From contig JAFYAQ010000011.1 of assembly GCA_017540645.1 (NCBI GenBank), positions 1 to 64,000 on the forward strand: a DNA stretch of 64,000 bases. The letters are read 5' to 3'. Within the stretch, counting starts at the first letter, position 1. The number at the start of each line of letters is the position of its first letter. The position numbers and the translations under genes were made by a program. The notes under the pieces are model-generated. The model searched no databases. It saw only the letters and a program-made list of their open reading frames with translations, and was not told the DNA's origin. Positions 25,141 through 34,028 of this stretch are shown here, piece by piece. The DNA is from Oscillospiraceae bacterium. GTDB lineage: Bacteria; Bacillota; Clostridia; Oscillospirales; Oscillospiraceae.

Positions 25141-26177
25141 TATCGGAGCGGCGGTATGGCGTCCAACAGCGCGTCCACCTGCTCTTTTGAGGTGGCCCAG
25201 CTGGTGCAGAAGCGCACCACGCTGCTCCCGTCGGCCAGCTTCTGCCAGCACTCAAAGCCGAAGGCCTCCCGCAGACGGTTCCGCACCGGTTCCGGCAGGA
25301 TGGGGAACTGCTGGTTGGTGGGGGAGTCCACCCAAAAGGCATAGCCCCTGGAGCGCAGCCCATCCCGCAGTACCATGGCCAGCTCCACCTCGTGGCGGGC
25401 GATGGTCTCATAGAGCCCATCGCTCATCAGCGCCCGGAATTGCAGACCCAGCAGCCGACCCTTGGCCAGCATGCCCCCGTTCTGCTTGAGAATGTAGCGA
25501 AAATCCCGGTTGAGAGCGGTGGTGCGGATCACCAGGGCCTCCCCGAAGAGCGCGCCCAGCTTGGTGCCGCCGACGGTGAAGGCGTCGCAGAGGGCGGCCA
25601 TCTCCGAGACCGTGTAATCACAGGCCTCTGACACCAGGGCACAGCCCAGCCGGGCCCCGTCCAGATAGAGGGGCAGCCCCCATTTGTCGCAGACCTGCCG
25701 CAGGGCCCGCAGCTCCGCGAGGGTATACACCGTGCCGATCTCCGTGGGGTTGGAGATGTACACCAGCCCCGGCTGGACCATGTGCTCGGTGCTCTCGTCG
25801 TCGTAGTGGGCCGCGCACAGGGTGTCCACGTCCCCGGCGTCCACCTTGCCGTTCCCGGAGGGGACAGTGAGGACCTTGTGCCCGGCGTTTTCGATGGCGC
25901 CGCTCTCATGGACGGCGATATGTCCGCTGACGGCGGCCACCGCCCCCTGGTGGGGCCGGAGGGCTGCGGCGATCAGTGTCCGGTTCACCTGGGTGCCGCC
26001 CACAAGGAAATGCACGGCTGCGTCCGGGGCGCCGCACCAGGCCCGGATCCGGTCGGCCGCCTCCCGGCAGTAGTCGTCCTCTCCGTAGCCCGGGCTTTGG
26101 AGAGCATTGGTGCGGATCAGAGCCTCCAGCACCGCCGGGTGGGCCCCCTCCAGATAATCGCTGTTGAATCGGATCAC
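25140..26177 (-). CDS. ltaE: Low-specificity threonine aldolase-like PLP enzyme
   Basis: A 345-residue fold-type I PLP enzyme that cleaves L-threonine/allo-threonine to glycine and acetaldehyde. The N-terminal FNSDYLEGAHPAV and YGEDDYCREA, the PLP-binding LDGARLG and the Schiff-base lysine in VGGTKLGALFG match the beta-eliminating lyase/threonine aldolase family. The exact specificity is not certain. It is a single-gene unit in convergent orientation to the PadR operon. Glycine made here could feed GAR synthesis, but that is speculation. Confidence 0.85.
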   Translation of the reverse strand: MIRFNSDYLEGAHPAVLEALIRTNALQSPGYGEDDYCREAADRIRAWCGAPDAAVHFLVGGTQVNRTLIAAALRPHQGAVAAVSGHIAVHESGAIENAGHKVLTVPSGNGKVDAGDVDTLCAAHYDDESTEHMVQPGLVYISNPTEIGTVYTLAELRALRQVCDKWGLPLYLDGARLGCALVSEACDYTVSEMAALCDAFTVGGTKLGALFGEALVIRTTALNRDFRYILKQNGGMLAKGRLLGLQFRALMSDGLYETIARHEVELAMVLRDGLRSRGYAFWVDSPTNQQFPILPEPVRNRLREAFGFECWQKLADGSSVVRFCTSWATSKEQVDALLDAIPPLR

Positions 26178-26345
26178 AGGTACATTTCCCCTTTTTCTTC
26201 GTTTTACAGATCATAGCACCTGCGGCGGTCAAAAGCAAGCTGCGCCTAAAAAGAGGTATTGAAAAACACCGGGGAAAATGATACTATTTCTCTATCTACC
26301 CATGGGAAATCGTTCGGCGGGCCGTCCGCCGGGAGGAGGAGCGCC

Positions 26346-27032
26346 GTGAAAAAGATCGCCATACTGCTGGCCGCACTGCTGCTCCTGTCCGCCTGCGGGG
26401 GGAAGAGCGCCCCGGCGCCCGCGCCCACGGCCACCCCGACGCCCGCCGTTACGCCGGCACCCACGGCCACCCCTACCCCCACCGCCACACCCGAGAGCAG
26501 CCCCGTCCCCTCGCCCAGCCCCACTCCCGCGCCCCGCTGGGTCCGGGGGCAGGAGACCGTCACCTACACGGTCCTGACGCGGGATCTCCCCGGCGCGGAA
26601 GCGCTGACCATCTGGCTGCTCAGCCAGGCCCGGGAGACCCTCGCCGCTTTCGGGGAGGACAGCCTGGGCGAGCCCATGTTCACCCTTGCCCCCGGCCTGG
26701 ACCGGATCGGGGAGACCGTCCCCGCGGCCACGGAGGAGACCCGGTACATCTCCCTGGCGGCGGATACGCGGCTGCTGGACTGCGGATTGCTGGAAGCCCT
26801 GCTGCCCGCCTTTCAGGCACAGTACGGCTATTCGGTGGAGCTGCTCTGCGCCCGGGACAGCGCCGCCGCGGAGCTGGCGCGCCAGGCGGACATCGCCATT
26901 CTGGCCCAGCCGGAGACGGCACCTCTCCGGCGCGAGGGCGTGTTTCACAGCTACTGGCCCCTGATCTCCACCGAGTATGTTCGGGAGGATCTGCTTATGT
27001 CCGGTGACCCCGGAGAAGGGAGAGAACCATGA
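26346..27032 (+). CDS. Lipoprotein with Pro/Thr linker and partial solute-binding-like domain
   Basis: A 228-residue exported lipoprotein. GTG at 26346 behind GGAGGAGG starts a signal peptide with lipobox LLSAC (residues about 16-20). Residues about 25-60 are a low-complexity PTATPTP-type spacer. The rest has two blocks; the second (ISLAADTRLLDCGLLEALLP ... ADIAILAQPE) resembles the first lobe of tungstate/molybdate-type binding proteins (TupA-like STTTS-RDSGLLD pattern) but the chain ends before a second lobe. So it may be a remnant or a single-lobe protein. Its stop overlaps the next start (ATGA). Confidence 0.65.
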   Translation: MKKIAILLAALLLLSACGGKSAPAPAPTATPTPAVTPAPTATPTPTATPESSPVPSPSPTPAPRWVRGQETVTYTVLTRDLPGAEALTIWLLSQARETLAAFGEDSLGEPMFTLAPGLDRIGETVPAATEETRYISLAADTRLLDCGLLEALLPAFQAQYGYSVELLCARDSAAAELARQADIAILAQPETAPLRREGVFHSYWPLISTEYVREDLLMSGDPGEGREP

Positions 27033-27673
27033 AACGCTTTTTCCGCCATTTCCGTTTTGCCGTGTTCGGCGTCGCCCTGCTGTGCATCGCTCTGGGCATC
27101 ACCATGCTGCTCTGGCCCCATGAGGTCACCAAGGTGCTGTGCTACGGCTTCGGCGGTGTGCTGGCCCTGTCCGGCCTGCTGCAGATCGCATCCTATCTGA
27201 CGGGCGACAGAGGCAGCTTCTCCCGAAAACTGCTGCTGCTCTCCGGCATCCTCTCCGCGGTGGTGGGCGTCTGGGTGCTGTTCAGCCCGGACAAGGTGCT
27301 GACGCTGACGGTGATCGTCATGGGCATCGTGCTGCTTTACCACGGCGCCATGGACGTAAAGTACGCCTTCGACATCAAGGCCTGCGGGGCCAAGGGCTGG
27401 ATCCTGGCCATGCTGTTCGGCCTGGCCACCTGCGGCGTGGGCGTGCTGGTGCTGGTGAATCCCTTTGAGGCGGCCTCGGCCCTGCTGCTGTGCGCGGGCA
27501 TCGGCTTTTTGTTTGACGGGCTGACGGACCTGTTCACCGTGGTCTCCGTGGCTCATGCCGAAAGCAGCTTTGAAAAGCTGTCCGCCGCTGGGCCAGTGAT
27601 CGAGCTGGACCCCTCCAAGGCGGAGGAAGTGGCCATCGCGGTACCGTCGGAGAGCGAGGAGAAGACGGAATAA
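27029..27673 (+). CDS. DUF308/HdeD-like membrane protein
   Basis: A 214-residue protein with six hydrophobic segments in three repeated pairs (ALGITMLLWP, VVGVWVLFSPD, GVGVLVLVNPF), the recurring pattern of the HdeD/DUF308 family, and an acidic C-terminal tail of about 40 residues. Function unknown; HdeD is linked to acid resistance in E. coli. It overlaps the lipoprotein gene by 4 bases. Confidence 0.8.
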   Translation: MKRFFRHFRFAVFGVALLCIALGITMLLWPHEVTKVLCYGFGGVLALSGLLQIASYLTGDRGSFSRKLLLLSGILSAVVGVWVLFSPDKVLTLTVIVMGIVLLYHGAMDVKYAFDIKACGAKGWILAMLFGLATCGVGVLVLVNPFEAASALLLCAGIGFLFDGLTDLFTVVSVAHAESSFEKLSAAGPVIELDPSKAEEVAIAVPSESEEKTE

Positions 27674-27718
27674 GCCCTCTATTGAAAAACCATCGACCAT
27701 AAAGGAAGGAAATTAGCC

Positions 27719-28720
27719 ATGATCAAGGGAAAAAAGATCTCCTTCAGCGCCATCCAGCCCAGCGGCAACATCACCCTGGGCAACTATATGGGGGCGCTGC
27801 GGCGCTGGCCCACTTTTCAGGGGGACTATGACTGCATCTACTGCGTGGTGGACGAGCATGCCATCACCGTGCGCCAGAACCCGGCGGACCTGCGGCACCA
27901 CTCTCTGGAGCTGTTTGCTCAGCTGATCGCCTGCGGCATCGACCCGGAGCGGAGCATCCTCTTCATCCAGTCCTTTGTGCCCGCCCACGCGGAGCTGGCC
28001 TGGGTCCTGAACTGCTTCACCATGTTCGGGGAGCTGAACCGCATGACCCAGTTCAAGGAGAAATCCCTGTCCCACGCGGACAACATCAACGCGGGCCTGT
28101 TCACCTATCCCACCCTGATGGCCGCGGACATTCTGCTCTACCAGGCGGACGTCGTGCCCGTGGGAGAGGACCAGCGCCAGCATGTGGAGCTGTGCCGGGA
28201 TATCGCCATCCGCTTCAACGGGGTCTACGGCGATGTGTTCACCGTTCCCGAGGCGGAGATCCCCAAGACCGCGGGCCGGGTGATGAGCCTTCAGGAGCCG
28301 GAGAAGAAAATGAGCAAGTCCTCCGACAACGAGAACAGCTACATCCTGGTCATGGACAGCCCGGACGTGATCATGCGCAAGTTCAAGCGGGCCGTCACCG
28401 ACTCCCAGGCGGAGGTGCGCTACGACCCGGAGCAGAAGCCCGGCGTCAGCAATCTGATGGACATCTACGCCGGGGCCACCGGCCTGAGCATGGAGGAGAT
28501 CCGGCGCCAGTTTGAGGGCAAGGGCTACGGGGAGTTCAAGACCGCCGTGGGCGAGGCCACGGTGGAGCTGCTGCGCCCCGTGCGGGAGAATACCCTCCGG
28601 CTCATGGCGGACAAGGGCGAACTGGAGCGGCTGATGAAGACCGGCGCGGAAAAGGCCGCGGCCGTCAGCTCCTATACCATGAACAAGGTCCGCAAAAAGG
28701 TGGGCTTTCTGCCCCGCTGA
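27719..28720 (+). CDS. trpS: Tryptophanyl-tRNA synthetase
   Basis: Charges tRNA-Trp. The 333-residue class I synthetase has the HIGH-type IQPSGNITLGNYMGAL, the FTYPTLMAADILLYQ tryptophan pocket, VPVGEDQRQHVEL and the KMSKS loop as KKMSKSSDNE. AAGGAAGG precedes the ATG. Usual length. Its 3' terminator seems to be broken by the island (see the split stem). Confidence 0.96.
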   Translation: MIKGKKISFSAIQPSGNITLGNYMGALRRWPTFQGDYDCIYCVVDEHAITVRQNPADLRHHSLELFAQLIACGIDPERSILFIQSFVPAHAELAWVLNCFTMFGELNRMTQFKEKSLSHADNINAGLFTYPTLMAADILLYQADVVPVGEDQRQHVELCRDIAIRFNGVYGDVFTVPEAEIPKTAGRVMSLQEPEKKMSKSSDNENSYILVMDSPDVIMRKFKRAVTDSQAEVRYDPEQKPGVSNLMDIYAGATGLSMEEIRRQFEGKGYGEFKTAVGEATVELLRPVRENTLRLMADKGELERLMKTGAEKAAAVSSYTMNKVRKKVGFLPR

Positions 28721-28728
28721 GATCGAAC

Positions 28729-28743
28729 AAAAAAAGGCCGTGC
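28729..28743 (+). terminator. Left arm of a terminator split by the island
   Basis: AAAAAAAGGCCGTGC lies 8 bases after the trpS stop. No matching right arm with a U-tract follows locally. Its complement, GCACGTTCTTTTTTT, is found at 48501-48515 just beyond the nfnB stop: 13 of 15 positions pair by Watson-Crick, plus one G-U. Confidence 0.6.
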
Positions 28744-28857
28744 TTTGACGTGTTCTTCGGCCAACGTCGTTAATGAATAGTCGCCATAGATCTGTACTCT
28801 TGTCTTATTTGTTCTCTTGATGGGACAAATACATGATGCTTTGTGTGGGGGAAGTCG

Positions 28858-29763
28858 ATGAACATCAATTACTACCGTAACTTCCTTACGGTTGTTGAAA
28901 TGGGGTCATTAACAAAAGCAGCCAAGAAGCTCTATATTGCTCAGTCCGCACTTAGCAGCCAAATTAAAGCAATGGAGACGGAATTCGGAGTTGAGTTGAT
29001 CAATCGAGGACCAAGGTTGTTCGAGTTGACTGAGGCAGGAAGAATCGTCTATGAAAAAGCGAAAGCGATCTGTTTTCAGGAAGACTCTATCCATAAAAAA
29101 CTAAGCGAACTACAGTGTGGCAAGAGAGGAACGTTGCGTTTTGGGTGTACAGCGTGCAATCCGGATAACGTAGTTGAGCCCTTACTATGTGATTTCGCAA
29201 AGCTTAATCCCGGCGTTGAGTTTGAAATATACGAGCGCAAGGGGATAGATCTTTATAAGCCTCTTCAGGATGGAGACCTTGATGTGGCGCTTTTGAGGAC
29301 AAACAGTCGGCTGGTTGTACCTGCGAGCATCAAAAAGCACTTTTCATATAAAGAGAATCTTGTCGCTGTTTTTCCCGCAAAGAACCCCTGGTGGGATAAT
29401 ATCCCAGATATAATAACGATGGATATGCTGCTTCAGGTTCCGCTTTCATGCACGTTTGGGATCTTTAATTTGCTCAGCGAGATTTCTTCAGGAGTGGGTC
29501 AAAACGCCTTGATCTATAGCCGCAGTTCCTCTAGAAACATGGTGCTGATTTGGCCTGAGCGTGGCGAGGCGGTGGGATTATTGCCATGCGATAGAACATT
29601 TAGGTTGAATAATCAAGAGCTTGTTGTACGTCCAGTAGGTTTACCAGAAGTCTATTTTGAACGTTTTCTTGCTACAGAACAAGGGGTCCCATTATCGCCA
29701 GTCACACAGAGCTTTATTGAATTCAGCTATGATTGGATGCGGAGAAAGGGTTTTATAGAATAA
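28858..29763 (+). CDS. LysR family transcriptional regulator
   Basis: A 301-residue LysR protein: N-terminal winged helix (MNINYYRNFLTVVEMGSLTK, AQSALSSQIKAMETEFGV) and a two-lobed effector domain. The ATG at 28858 follows GGGGGAAG. Codon use is AT-rich, unlike the upstream trpS, and it is the first gene of the island. Its target is unclear: the next gene on the same strand is only a remnant, so its partner genes may have been lost. Confidence 0.88.
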   Translation: MNINYYRNFLTVVEMGSLTKAAKKLYIAQSALSSQIKAMETEFGVELINRGPRLFELTEAGRIVYEKAKAICFQEDSIHKKLSELQCGKRGTLRFGCTACNPDNVVEPLLCDFAKLNPGVEFEIYERKGIDLYKPLQDGDLDVALLRTNSRLVVPASIKKHFSYKENLVAVFPAKNPWWDNIPDIITMDMLLQVPLSCTFGIFNLLSEISSGVGQNALIYSRSSSRNMVLIWPERGEAVGLLPCDRTFRLNNQELVVRPVGLPEVYFERFLATEQGVPLSPVTQSFIEFSYDWMRRKGFIE

Positions 29764-29781
29764 AGAGTTGGGCATACGATT

Positions 29782-29825
29782 AAGAGGCCGCAGCGGTTAT
29801 TATTTGAACTGCTGTGGCCTCTTTT
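29782..29825 (+). terminator. Terminator after LysR gene
   Basis: AAGAGGCCGCAGCGGTT pairs with AACTGCTGTGGCCTCTT around an 8-base loop, followed by TTTT. It also lies across the nominal start of the VirB6-like remnant, evidence that the latter is not an intact gene. Confidence 0.85.
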
Positions 29826-30776
29826 GGCATCCACTGTGTCATCGCTTTTCCATCACTAATTATTATAGCAACTATGTTCGGGGACGTAAACGAAAAGGTA
29901 GGCACCATTGCCGCAGAGGTCGGCAAAACCCCGCAGGCGTGGAACGCCAACAATTTTTCGATGATCCAATCACTCTCGGAGAATGTCATCGTTCCCATTG
30001 CGGGGCTTGTCATTACCTATGTCCTGTGCTACGAGCTGATAAGCATGGTCATCGACAAGAACAACATGCACGACTTTGATACGTTCATGTTCTTCAAGTG
30101 GTTTTTCAAGGCGTGGGTGGCAGTATTCCTCGTCACCCACACCTTTGACATCACAATGGCCGTCTTTGACGTAGCGCAGCACGTCGTAGCAAGATCGGCG
30201 GGGGTCATCGGAGGCAGCACCAGCATAGATGTTGCCTCCGCCCTGTCATCCCTGCAAGCGGGGCTTGATTCTCTGGAAATCCCCGAACTGCTATTACTCA
30301 CGATGGAAACGACCCTCGTGAGCTTCGGCATGAAAATCATGTCGGTCATCATTACGGTTGTGATCTACGGACGTATGATTGAGATTTACCTTTACTGTTC
30401 GGTATCGCCAATTCCATTTGCAATACTGACAAACCGGGAGTGGGGCCAGATCGGAAACAATTTCCTGCGTGGCCTGATCGCCCTCGGTTTTCAGGGATTT
30501 TTGATTATGGTATGCGTCGGCATCTATGCGGTGTTGGTGAAAAGCATGGTGGTTGCCATTATAAAAACAGAATTTCAAAAGATGAAGCGATACCATATCC
30601 TGCTGGTCGGGATGATCGGGATGGTGATTGCACCCGTACTTTCCCTGCTGACACAGACTGTTGCGACGGACGAGGGGCGGCTTTCGGCTTTTAATTTTAC
30701 GTCGCTGATAAACAGCTCCGTATGGAACAATGCAACAATCTTCATGCCTATTATCTTTACCCTGATCGGCGGCTAA
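29814..30776 (+). pseudogene. VirB6/TrbL-like conjugation protein, 5'-truncated remnant
   Basis: An open frame of 320 codons whose homologous part begins at about 29874 (MFGDVNEKVGTIAAEV). It has about five membrane segments and blocks typical of the TrbL/VirB6-like membrane channel protein of Firmicutes conjugative transposons (NNMHDFDTFMFFKWFFKAW, FDVAQHVV, SPIPFAILTNREWGQIGNNF). The usual N-terminal portion is absent, its start falls inside a terminator stem, there is no ribosome site, and no other transfer genes are nearby. I read it as a fragment of a former integrative conjugative element. Confidence 0.75.
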
Positions 30777-30840
30777 ACGGAATCGTTTTGCGGTATCGGC
30801 GCGATCACTTTCTTTTTTTAACAGATCCGAGAGACAAAAG

Positions 30841-30870
30841 AAAAAAAGGAAAGGGCGGCGCGCCCTTTCC
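30841..30870 (-). terminator. Terminator of the minus-strand LysR gene
   Basis: On the minus strand GGAAAGGGCG-CGC-CGCCCTTTCC is followed by seven U. It ends the gene transcribed from 31790. The preceding stretch 30777-30840 holds nothing I recognise. Confidence 0.9.
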
Positions 30871-30887
30871 GTCCATGTTATGCTCCG

Positions 30888-31790
30888 TTATCCGATCCTC
30901 CCCTGTCCTGGACGCGGTTCAAAGCTCGTAAACCGCTCCACGCTGCTGGGTTGATAAACGTTCTCGTTCCAGACGAGTACTGCGCAGGACCGGACAGACA
31001 GCCCCTTTACCGCCTTCGCAGAGATTTCGGAATGGGGGTGCGTTTCAACAATGGAGGCCGGGAGAAAGCTCACGCCAAATCCCGCTTGCACCAGTTGGAT
31101 TGCCATGGGCGTATCAAAGCACTGGCAGACAATGCGCGGTGAAAAGCCGCAGCGCTGGCATTCCTTGATCAGCGCTTCGTGATAGGCCCAGAGATCGTCG
31201 CTGCGCAGCAGACACATAGGGATATTCTCCAGTTTTTCAATCGGGATCGGGTCAACGCCCGGCATGGGGTCGGATTGGGGCGTAACAATAAGCTTTAATT
31301 CATCTTCTCCCAGAACCCGTTCATGCAGTCCCACGGAATCATGGGAAGAGCTACGGAGAAAGACGGCGCTCAGTTCTCCTTTGTTCAGATCGCTGATGAG
31401 CTCCTGCGGAGAACCCAGGCGGATGTAGAGCTCGACCTGGGGGTATGCCTCGTGATACGCCTTGATGTAAGGCATCGCATAGGGCACGGTGGAATACAGG
31501 CTGCCGATGCGCACATTTCCGCGGATGCCTGAACCCAGAGAGCGGACATACAGGGCGGTCTGATCGATACTGCTGAGGAGCTGCTGTGCCTGCAGGCAAA
31601 GGCTCTCGCCTGCCTCCGTCAACAGGATGCCCTTGTTCCCGCGCCGGAAGAGCTGCACACCTAGTTCCTGTTCAAGCTGTGCAATCTGTCGTGAGATCTG
31701 AGGCTGCGCGATGTGAAGCTTTCGGGCCGCTCCAGACATGCTTCCTTCTTCTGCGACGGCACAGAAAAGCTTCAGTTGACGTGTCTCCAT
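30888..31790 (-). CDS. LysR family regulator divergent to hutU
   Basis: A 300-residue LysR protein: METRQLKLFCAVAEEGSMSG, helix AQPQISRQIAQLEQELGVQL, and an effector-binding domain like the CynR/CysB group. It is transcribed away from hutU-hutI across a 168-base gap with the dyad ATGCAT-AAT-ATGCAT, the classic arrangement of an activator of the neighbouring operon. I infer that it controls hutUI, perhaps with urocanate or histidine as effector. Confidence 0.88.
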   Translation of the reverse strand: METRQLKLFCAVAEEGSMSGAARKLHIAQPQISRQIAQLEQELGVQLFRRGNKGILLTEAGESLCLQAQQLLSSIDQTALYVRSLGSGIRGNVRIGSLYSTVPYAMPYIKAYHEAYPQVELYIRLGSPQELISDLNKGELSAVFLRSSSHDSVGLHERVLGEDELKLIVTPQSDPMPGVDPIPIEKLENIPMCLLRSDDLWAYHEALIKECQRCGFSPRIVCQCFDTPMAIQLVQAGFGVSFLPASIVETHPHSEISAKAVKGLSVRSCAVLVWNENVYQPSSVERFTSFEPRPGQGRIG

Positions 31791-31833
31791 TTATGTTTTC
31801 CTCCTCTTCCGGCCACAGGGGGGACCTTTTGCT

Positions 31834-31899
31834 ATGCATAATATGCATGGCAACTATTTAAAATAAGTATTTTCTATTATAGCACAGTTCCGATATAAT
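31834..31899 (+). promoter_or_regulatory. hutUI promoter region with LysR-type dyad
   Basis: The dyad ATGCAT-AAT-ATGCAT is at 31834-31848; a perfect -10 box TATAAT is at 31894-31899, with only a poor -35 (TTTCTA). A weak -35 next to an upstream dyad fits an activator-dependent promoter. Confidence 0.5.
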
Positions 31900-31912
31900 T
31901 CAAGGGAGGACG

Positions 31913-31978
31913 ATGGATATAGATCTGCCCATATCTTTCAGAAAGCGAGGCTTGACTTATGACAAATTTTTCAGATGA
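31913..31978 (+). CDS. Possible 21-residue leader peptide overlapping hutU start
   Basis: ATG at 31913 behind GGGAGGA opens a 21-codon frame (MDIDLPISFRKRGLTYDKFF and one Arg) that ends at 31978, 20 bases inside hutU in another frame. The ribosome site is better than that of hutU itself, so it may couple translation. It could also be chance. Confidence 0.3.
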   Translation: MDIDLPISFRKRGLTYDKFFR

Positions 31979-33980
31979 GGCAATGACCATCAAGCTGGAC
32001 TATGAACTGCCAGAATATCCGGTAATGGAAGCATGTTACCGACGTGCGCCGCGCCGTGAGTCCCATTTGTCCGAGGCGGACAAAGCCCTGGCCATCAAAA
32101 ACGCACTTCGCTACATACACCCGGATCATCACGCGCAAATGGCGATGGAGTTCGCGCAGGAACTCAAGGAGCACGGCCGGATATACGGCTATCGTTTTCG
32201 CCCTGCAGGCAAGCTCTGTGGAAAGCCCATTGATGCGTACAAGGGCAAATGCATCGAGGGCCGGGCGATCCAGGTGATGATCGACAACAACCTGGACTTC
32301 GATGTGGCGCTGTATCCCTATGAGCTCGTCACTTATGGCGAAACCGGTCAGGTCTGCCAGAACTGGATGCAGTACCGACTCATAAAAAAATATCTGGAGC
32401 AATTGACCGATGAACAGACATTGGTCGTCATGTCCGGCCATCCGCTGGGCCTGTTCCATTCCCACAAGCTGGCGCCCCGTGTGATCCTCTCGAACGGCCT
32501 GATGGTCGGGGCCTTTGATGACCAGGAAAACTTCAACCGCGCCGCTGCGCTTGGCGTTGCAAATTACGGCCAGATGACCGCGGGTGGTTGGATGTATATC
32601 GGCCCGCAGGGTATTGTGCACGGTACTTTCAACACGCTGCTCAATGCCGGACGGCTCAAGCTTGGCATTCCCAACGAAGGAAATCTCGCCGGCAGGCTCT
32701 TTGTTTCCTCGGGTCTCGGAGGCATGAGCGGGGCGCAGGGCAAAGCGTCGGTGATTGCCGGCGTCGCTGCCATCCTTGCGGAGGTTGACGCCTCCCGCAT
32801 AGAGACTCGCTTTACGCAGGGCTGGGTCAGTCACTGTACCAGCAGTCTGAAAGAAGCGACCGAGATCGCGCTCCGCCATCAAAAGGAAAACAAGCCGTGT
32901 GCGGTAGCTTACCACGGCAACATTGTCGATTTGCTCGAATACCTGGATGAACAGAATGTCCACGTGGATCTGATGAGCGATCAAACCTCCTGTCACGCTC
33001 CTTACGACGGCGGCTACTGCCCGCAGGGGCTGACGTTTGAGCAGCGCACAGAGATGCTGGCCAAGGATCCGGAGGGCTTCCGCAAACTCGTTGATCGATC
33101 GCTGCAGCATCACTATGAGCTTATCTGTAAATTCCACGAGCGCGGGACGTATTTCTTTGACTATGGAAACAGTTTCCTTAAGGCCGTATATGATTCCGGG
33201 GTCAGAAGCATTTGCAAAAACGGCGAAAATGACCTTGACGGCTTTGTTTTCCCGTCCTATGTGGAGGATATCCTGGGTCCTTGCCTGTTTGACTTCGGCT
33301 ACGGCCCGTTCCGCTGGTGCTGCCTGAGCCGAAACCCTGAAGACCTCGATAAGACGGATGCGGCTGCGGCAGAATACATCAAGGCGCACAATCGCCGTTA
33401 CCAGGACTACGACAACTATATCTGGGTGAGTGAGGCAAAGGAGAACAAGCTCGTCGTCGGTACGCAATGCCGCATTCTGTATCAGGATGCGATGGGGCGT
33501 ATGAACATCGCGCTCAAGTTCAATGAGATGGTGAGAAATGGGGAGATCGGGCCGGTAATCCTTGGCCGCGATCACCACGATACCGGAGGAACCGATGCGC
33601 CATTCCGCGAGACCTCCAACATCAAGGACGGTTCCAACATCATGGCAGATATGGCAACGCAATGCTTCGCGGGAAACGCCGCGCGCGGAATGAGCTACAT
33701 CGCCCTGCACAACGGCGGCGGCACAGGCATCGGCCGTGCCATCAACGGCGGCTTTGGCATGGTGCTGGACGGCTCCGAGCGCGTGGATACGATCCTCCGC
33801 ATGTCGATGCCTTGGGACACGATGGTCGGCGTGGCACGCCGCAATTGGGCACGCAACGAAAACGCCATGATCACCGCCGCGGAGTACAACAAGCTGTACG
33901 CCGGACAAGACCACATCACCATGCCGTATCTTGCCGGCGACGCGATCGTGCATGCCGCTGTCCAGAGCATGGAAGCTTGA
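31959..33980 (+). CDS. hutU: Urocanate hydratase
   Basis: Hydrates urocanate to imidazolone propionate with tightly bound NAD+, the second step of histidine breakdown. The 673-residue product has LVVMSGHPLGLFHS, the GGWMYIGPQGIVHGTF NAD-site region, LFVSSGLGGMSGAQ, a C-terminal ILGRDHHDTGGTDAPFRET and HNGGGTGIGRAINGG, all characteristic. It is of the longer (about 670) urocanase type rather than the 550-residue B. subtilis type. A second start at 31983 is possible. First gene of the hutUI unit. Confidence 0.96.
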   Translation: MTNFSDEAMTIKLDYELPEYPVMEACYRRAPRRESHLSEADKALAIKNALRYIHPDHHAQMAMEFAQELKEHGRIYGYRFRPAGKLCGKPIDAYKGKCIEGRAIQVMIDNNLDFDVALYPYELVTYGETGQVCQNWMQYRLIKKYLEQLTDEQTLVVMSGHPLGLFHSHKLAPRVILSNGLMVGAFDDQENFNRAAALGVANYGQMTAGGWMYIGPQGIVHGTFNTLLNAGRLKLGIPNEGNLAGRLFVSSGLGGMSGAQGKASVIAGVAAILAEVDASRIETRFTQGWVSHCTSSLKEATEIALRHQKENKPCAVAYHGNIVDLLEYLDEQNVHVDLMSDQTSCHAPYDGGYCPQGLTFEQRTEMLAKDPEGFRKLVDRSLQHHYELICKFHERGTYFFDYGNSFLKAVYDSGVRSICKNGENDLDGFVFPSYVEDILGPCLFDFGYGPFRWCCLSRNPEDLDKTDAAAAEYIKAHNRRYQDYDNYIWVSEAKENKLVVGTQCRILYQDAMGRMNIALKFNEMVRNGEIGPVILGRDHHDTGGTDAPFRETSNIKDGSNIMADMATQCFAGNAARGMSYIALHNGGGTGIGRAINGGFGMVLDGSERVDTILRMSMPWDTMVGVARRNWARNENAMITAAEYNKLYAGQDHITMPYLAGDAIVHAAVQSMEA

Positions 33981-34028
33981 TCGCTGTGGGGAAAGGGTGT
34001 ACATCCTCTCCCTTGAAAGGATATTACA

